A DNA stretch of 64,000 bases from CAVRQM01 sp963822705 (GTDB lineage: Bacteria > Pseudomonadota > Alphaproteobacteria > Acetobacterales > Acetobacteraceae). The translations under genes and the position numbers were made by a program. Below are positions 62,828 to 64,000 of the stretch, piece after piece. The DNA lies in the NCBI GenBank assembly GCA_963822705.1, contig CAWGIX010000012.1:186001-250000 (forward strand). Direction: 5' to 3'. The first letter of the stretch is position 1; each line of letters starts with the position of its first letter. The notes below the pieces were generated by a model. The model ran no database searches. It was not told where the DNA came from and worked only from the letters and a program-made list of their open reading frames with translations.

Positions 62828-63879
62828 GCTGGTACGGCGGCTGGCTCGCCCAACGCGAGCTGGATTTTCATCGACCGATTCTTGTCGCCAGCCAGTTCAA
62901 AAGCCCGAGTCGCTTCGTGCAGCGGAACGATTTCGGTCAGCAGGGGCCGGACATCAACGCGGCGACAGGCGATAAATTCCACGGCGAGCCTGAATTCCTC
63001 GTCAAAGCGGAAGGTGCCGATCAGACTGACTTCCTTGGCGACGATGACCGACATGGGCAGCTGTGCCTCGGCGCCGTGACCGATCTGCACGATCAGGCCA
63101 CGCGGGCGCACCACTTTCAGCCCGGTCAGCAGCGGGGCGGCGCTGCCGGCCGCCTCGAACATGATGTCGAAATAGCCTTTGTCCCGCTCGAAGGGAGCGA
63201 GCGCGTTCGGGTCGCGCGCGACATTGATGACCCGATCCGCTCCCATCGTCTTGGCGAGACCAAGCGGGCCGTCGAGGATATCCGTGGCAACGATTTCGGC
63301 CGCACCCGCTAGGCGGGCGGCGGCGACCGTCAGGGTCCCGATCGGACCCGCGCCGGCGACCAGCACCCGGCAGCCAAGCAGCGAGCCGGCCCGCGCGACA
63401 GCATGGAGACAGACGGCCAGTGGTTCGGCGAACGCCGCCTCGTGCACCGATGTGCCGGCCGGCACAGGAACAGCCTGCGATGCCTCGCAGACCAGCGTGT
63501 CGCGGAAGGCGCCCTGCACGTGCGGCATACGCATGGCGCTGCCGTAGAAGCGCATGTCCAGACAGTGATTGTGCAAGCCCATACCGCAGTAACGACAGGC
63601 TCCGCACGGCAGGCTCGGGTTGACCGCCACCATTTGGCCGACCAGGGGAGACGTGACGTCGGCCGCAACCGCGTCGACGATCCCGGCGACCTCGTGACCG
63701 AGGATCATCGGCTGCTGCAGGCGAACGGAACCGAACCCACCATGATGATAATAATGCAGATCAGAGCCGCAGATACCGCCCGCGGCAAGACGGACACGGA
63801 CCTGACCTGACCCGATCTGGATTTCGTCTTGTTGCTCGACCCGGAGGTCGAAAGGCGCGTGCAGGACCGCAGCTCTCAT
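62824..63879 (-). CDS. idnD: L-idonate 5-dehydrogenase
   Basis: IdnD oxidises L-idonate to 5-keto-D-gluconate, the substrate of IdnO. The 351-residue zinc MDR enzyme shows the catalytic zinc Cys in GGICGSDLHYYHHGG and His in MILGHEVAGIV, the structural zinc cluster CGACRYCGMGLHNHC, and the nucleotide motif VLVAGAGPIGTLTVAAA. YHHGGFGSVRLQQPMILGHE is the IdnD variant. ATG at 63879 follows a GGAGG-like site. Gluconate kinase and transporter genes are not in the window; the ABC transporter at 53-56 kb is a possible importer. Bases 63880-64000 show no gene. Confidence 0.92.
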   Translation of the reverse strand: MRAAVLHAPFDLRVEQQDEIQIGSGQVRVRLAAGGICGSDLHYYHHGGFGSVRLQQPMILGHEVAGIVDAVAADVTSPLVGQMVAVNPSLPCGACRYCGMGLHNHCLDMRFYGSAMRMPHVQGAFRDTLVCEASQAVPVPAGTSVHEAAFAEPLAVCLHAVARAGSLLGCRVLVAGAGPIGTLTVAAARLAGAAEIVATDILDGPLGLAKTMGADRVINVARDPNALAPFERDKGYFDIMFEAAGSAAPLLTGLKVVRPRGLIVQIGHGAEAQLPMSVIVAKEVSLIGTFRFDEEFRLAVEFIACRRVDVRPLLTEIVPLHEATRAFELAGDKNRSMKIQLALGEPAAVPA

Positions 63880-64000
63880 GGCGGCGCCTCCCTGTCTATC
63901 TCGGTTTCTAAGGTCTCCTCGCATATTCTCGCCGACGCTGCCGCATAAATGTCGAGACCCTGCGTAGGCTGCCCTTTTCAGGCGGCTAGGGACACAAAAC

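Overview
The window is GC-rich, gene-dense chromosomal DNA from an alphaproteobacterium, most likely Rhodospirillales/Acetobacteraceae. Support for this: the sdhCDA..B order, a usg gene, adjacent dapA and smpB, CIRCE-controlled groESL, a petPR-like pair next to ilvE, pqqBCD genes and L-idonate/gluconate catabolic genes. I see no rRNA, tRNA, transposase, phage gene or CRISPR array. The placement is inference from gene content and protein wording; no database was searched.

Layout. 1-3.9 kb: end of hisF, hisE with a basic tail, a HIT hydrolase, a Tat-exported D-amino-acid-oxidase-like flavoenzyme whose domains are in circularly permuted order, and hutF. 3.9-4.7 kb: higBA toxin-antitoxin and a Uma2 scrap. 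4.8-9.0 kb: succinate dehydrogenase, interrupted between sdhA and sdhB by a DUF29 gene. 9.0-13.6 kb: a large inverted repeat, a tyrosine-phosphatase-like gene, small membrane and lipoprotein genes (two are tandem duplicates) and rmuC. 13.7-20.2 kb: an AlkA-type glycosylase, a two-component system, and two tandem beta-strand-repeat proteins. 20.3-25.2 kb: two cold-shock genes, groESL, usg, smpB, dapA. 25.4-31.1 kb: a dapA scrap, a HAD-HerA ATPase fusion, an L,D-transpeptidase, and a three-gene phosphonate operon (FAD oxidase, GST, phnX). 31-36.4 kb: DUF899, an HTH regulator with a beta-propeller partner, a degenerate gene, a quinone-oxidoreductase-like gene. 36.5-45.8 kb: tldD, ctaA, a two-component system, a YfhO-like membrane protein, a petPR-like pair. 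45.9-56.5 kb: ilvE, an acyltransferase, pqqBCD without pqqA or pqqE, an OFA-family transporter and a ribose-type ABC transporter. 56.6-62.0 kb: a three-gene unit encoding a secreted TPR-CHAT protease-like protein, a secreted companion and a small membrane protein. 62.1-63.9 kb: idnO and idnD.

Translational coupling by ATGA or GTGA overlap is very common here and marks most of the operons. Many otherwise good genes carry single-base frameshifts. They cluster strongly between about 34.8 and 45.2 kb, while 45.3-63.9 kb shows none. Because smpB, ctaA and tldD are among them, assembly or read errors are the first explanation, and real decay is the second.

The items most worth following up are the permuted flavoenzyme, the TPR-CHAT operon, the two beta-repeat proteins with matching N- and C-terminal tags, the HAD-HerA fusion, and the DUF29 gene inside the sdh operon with a compensated double frameshift.
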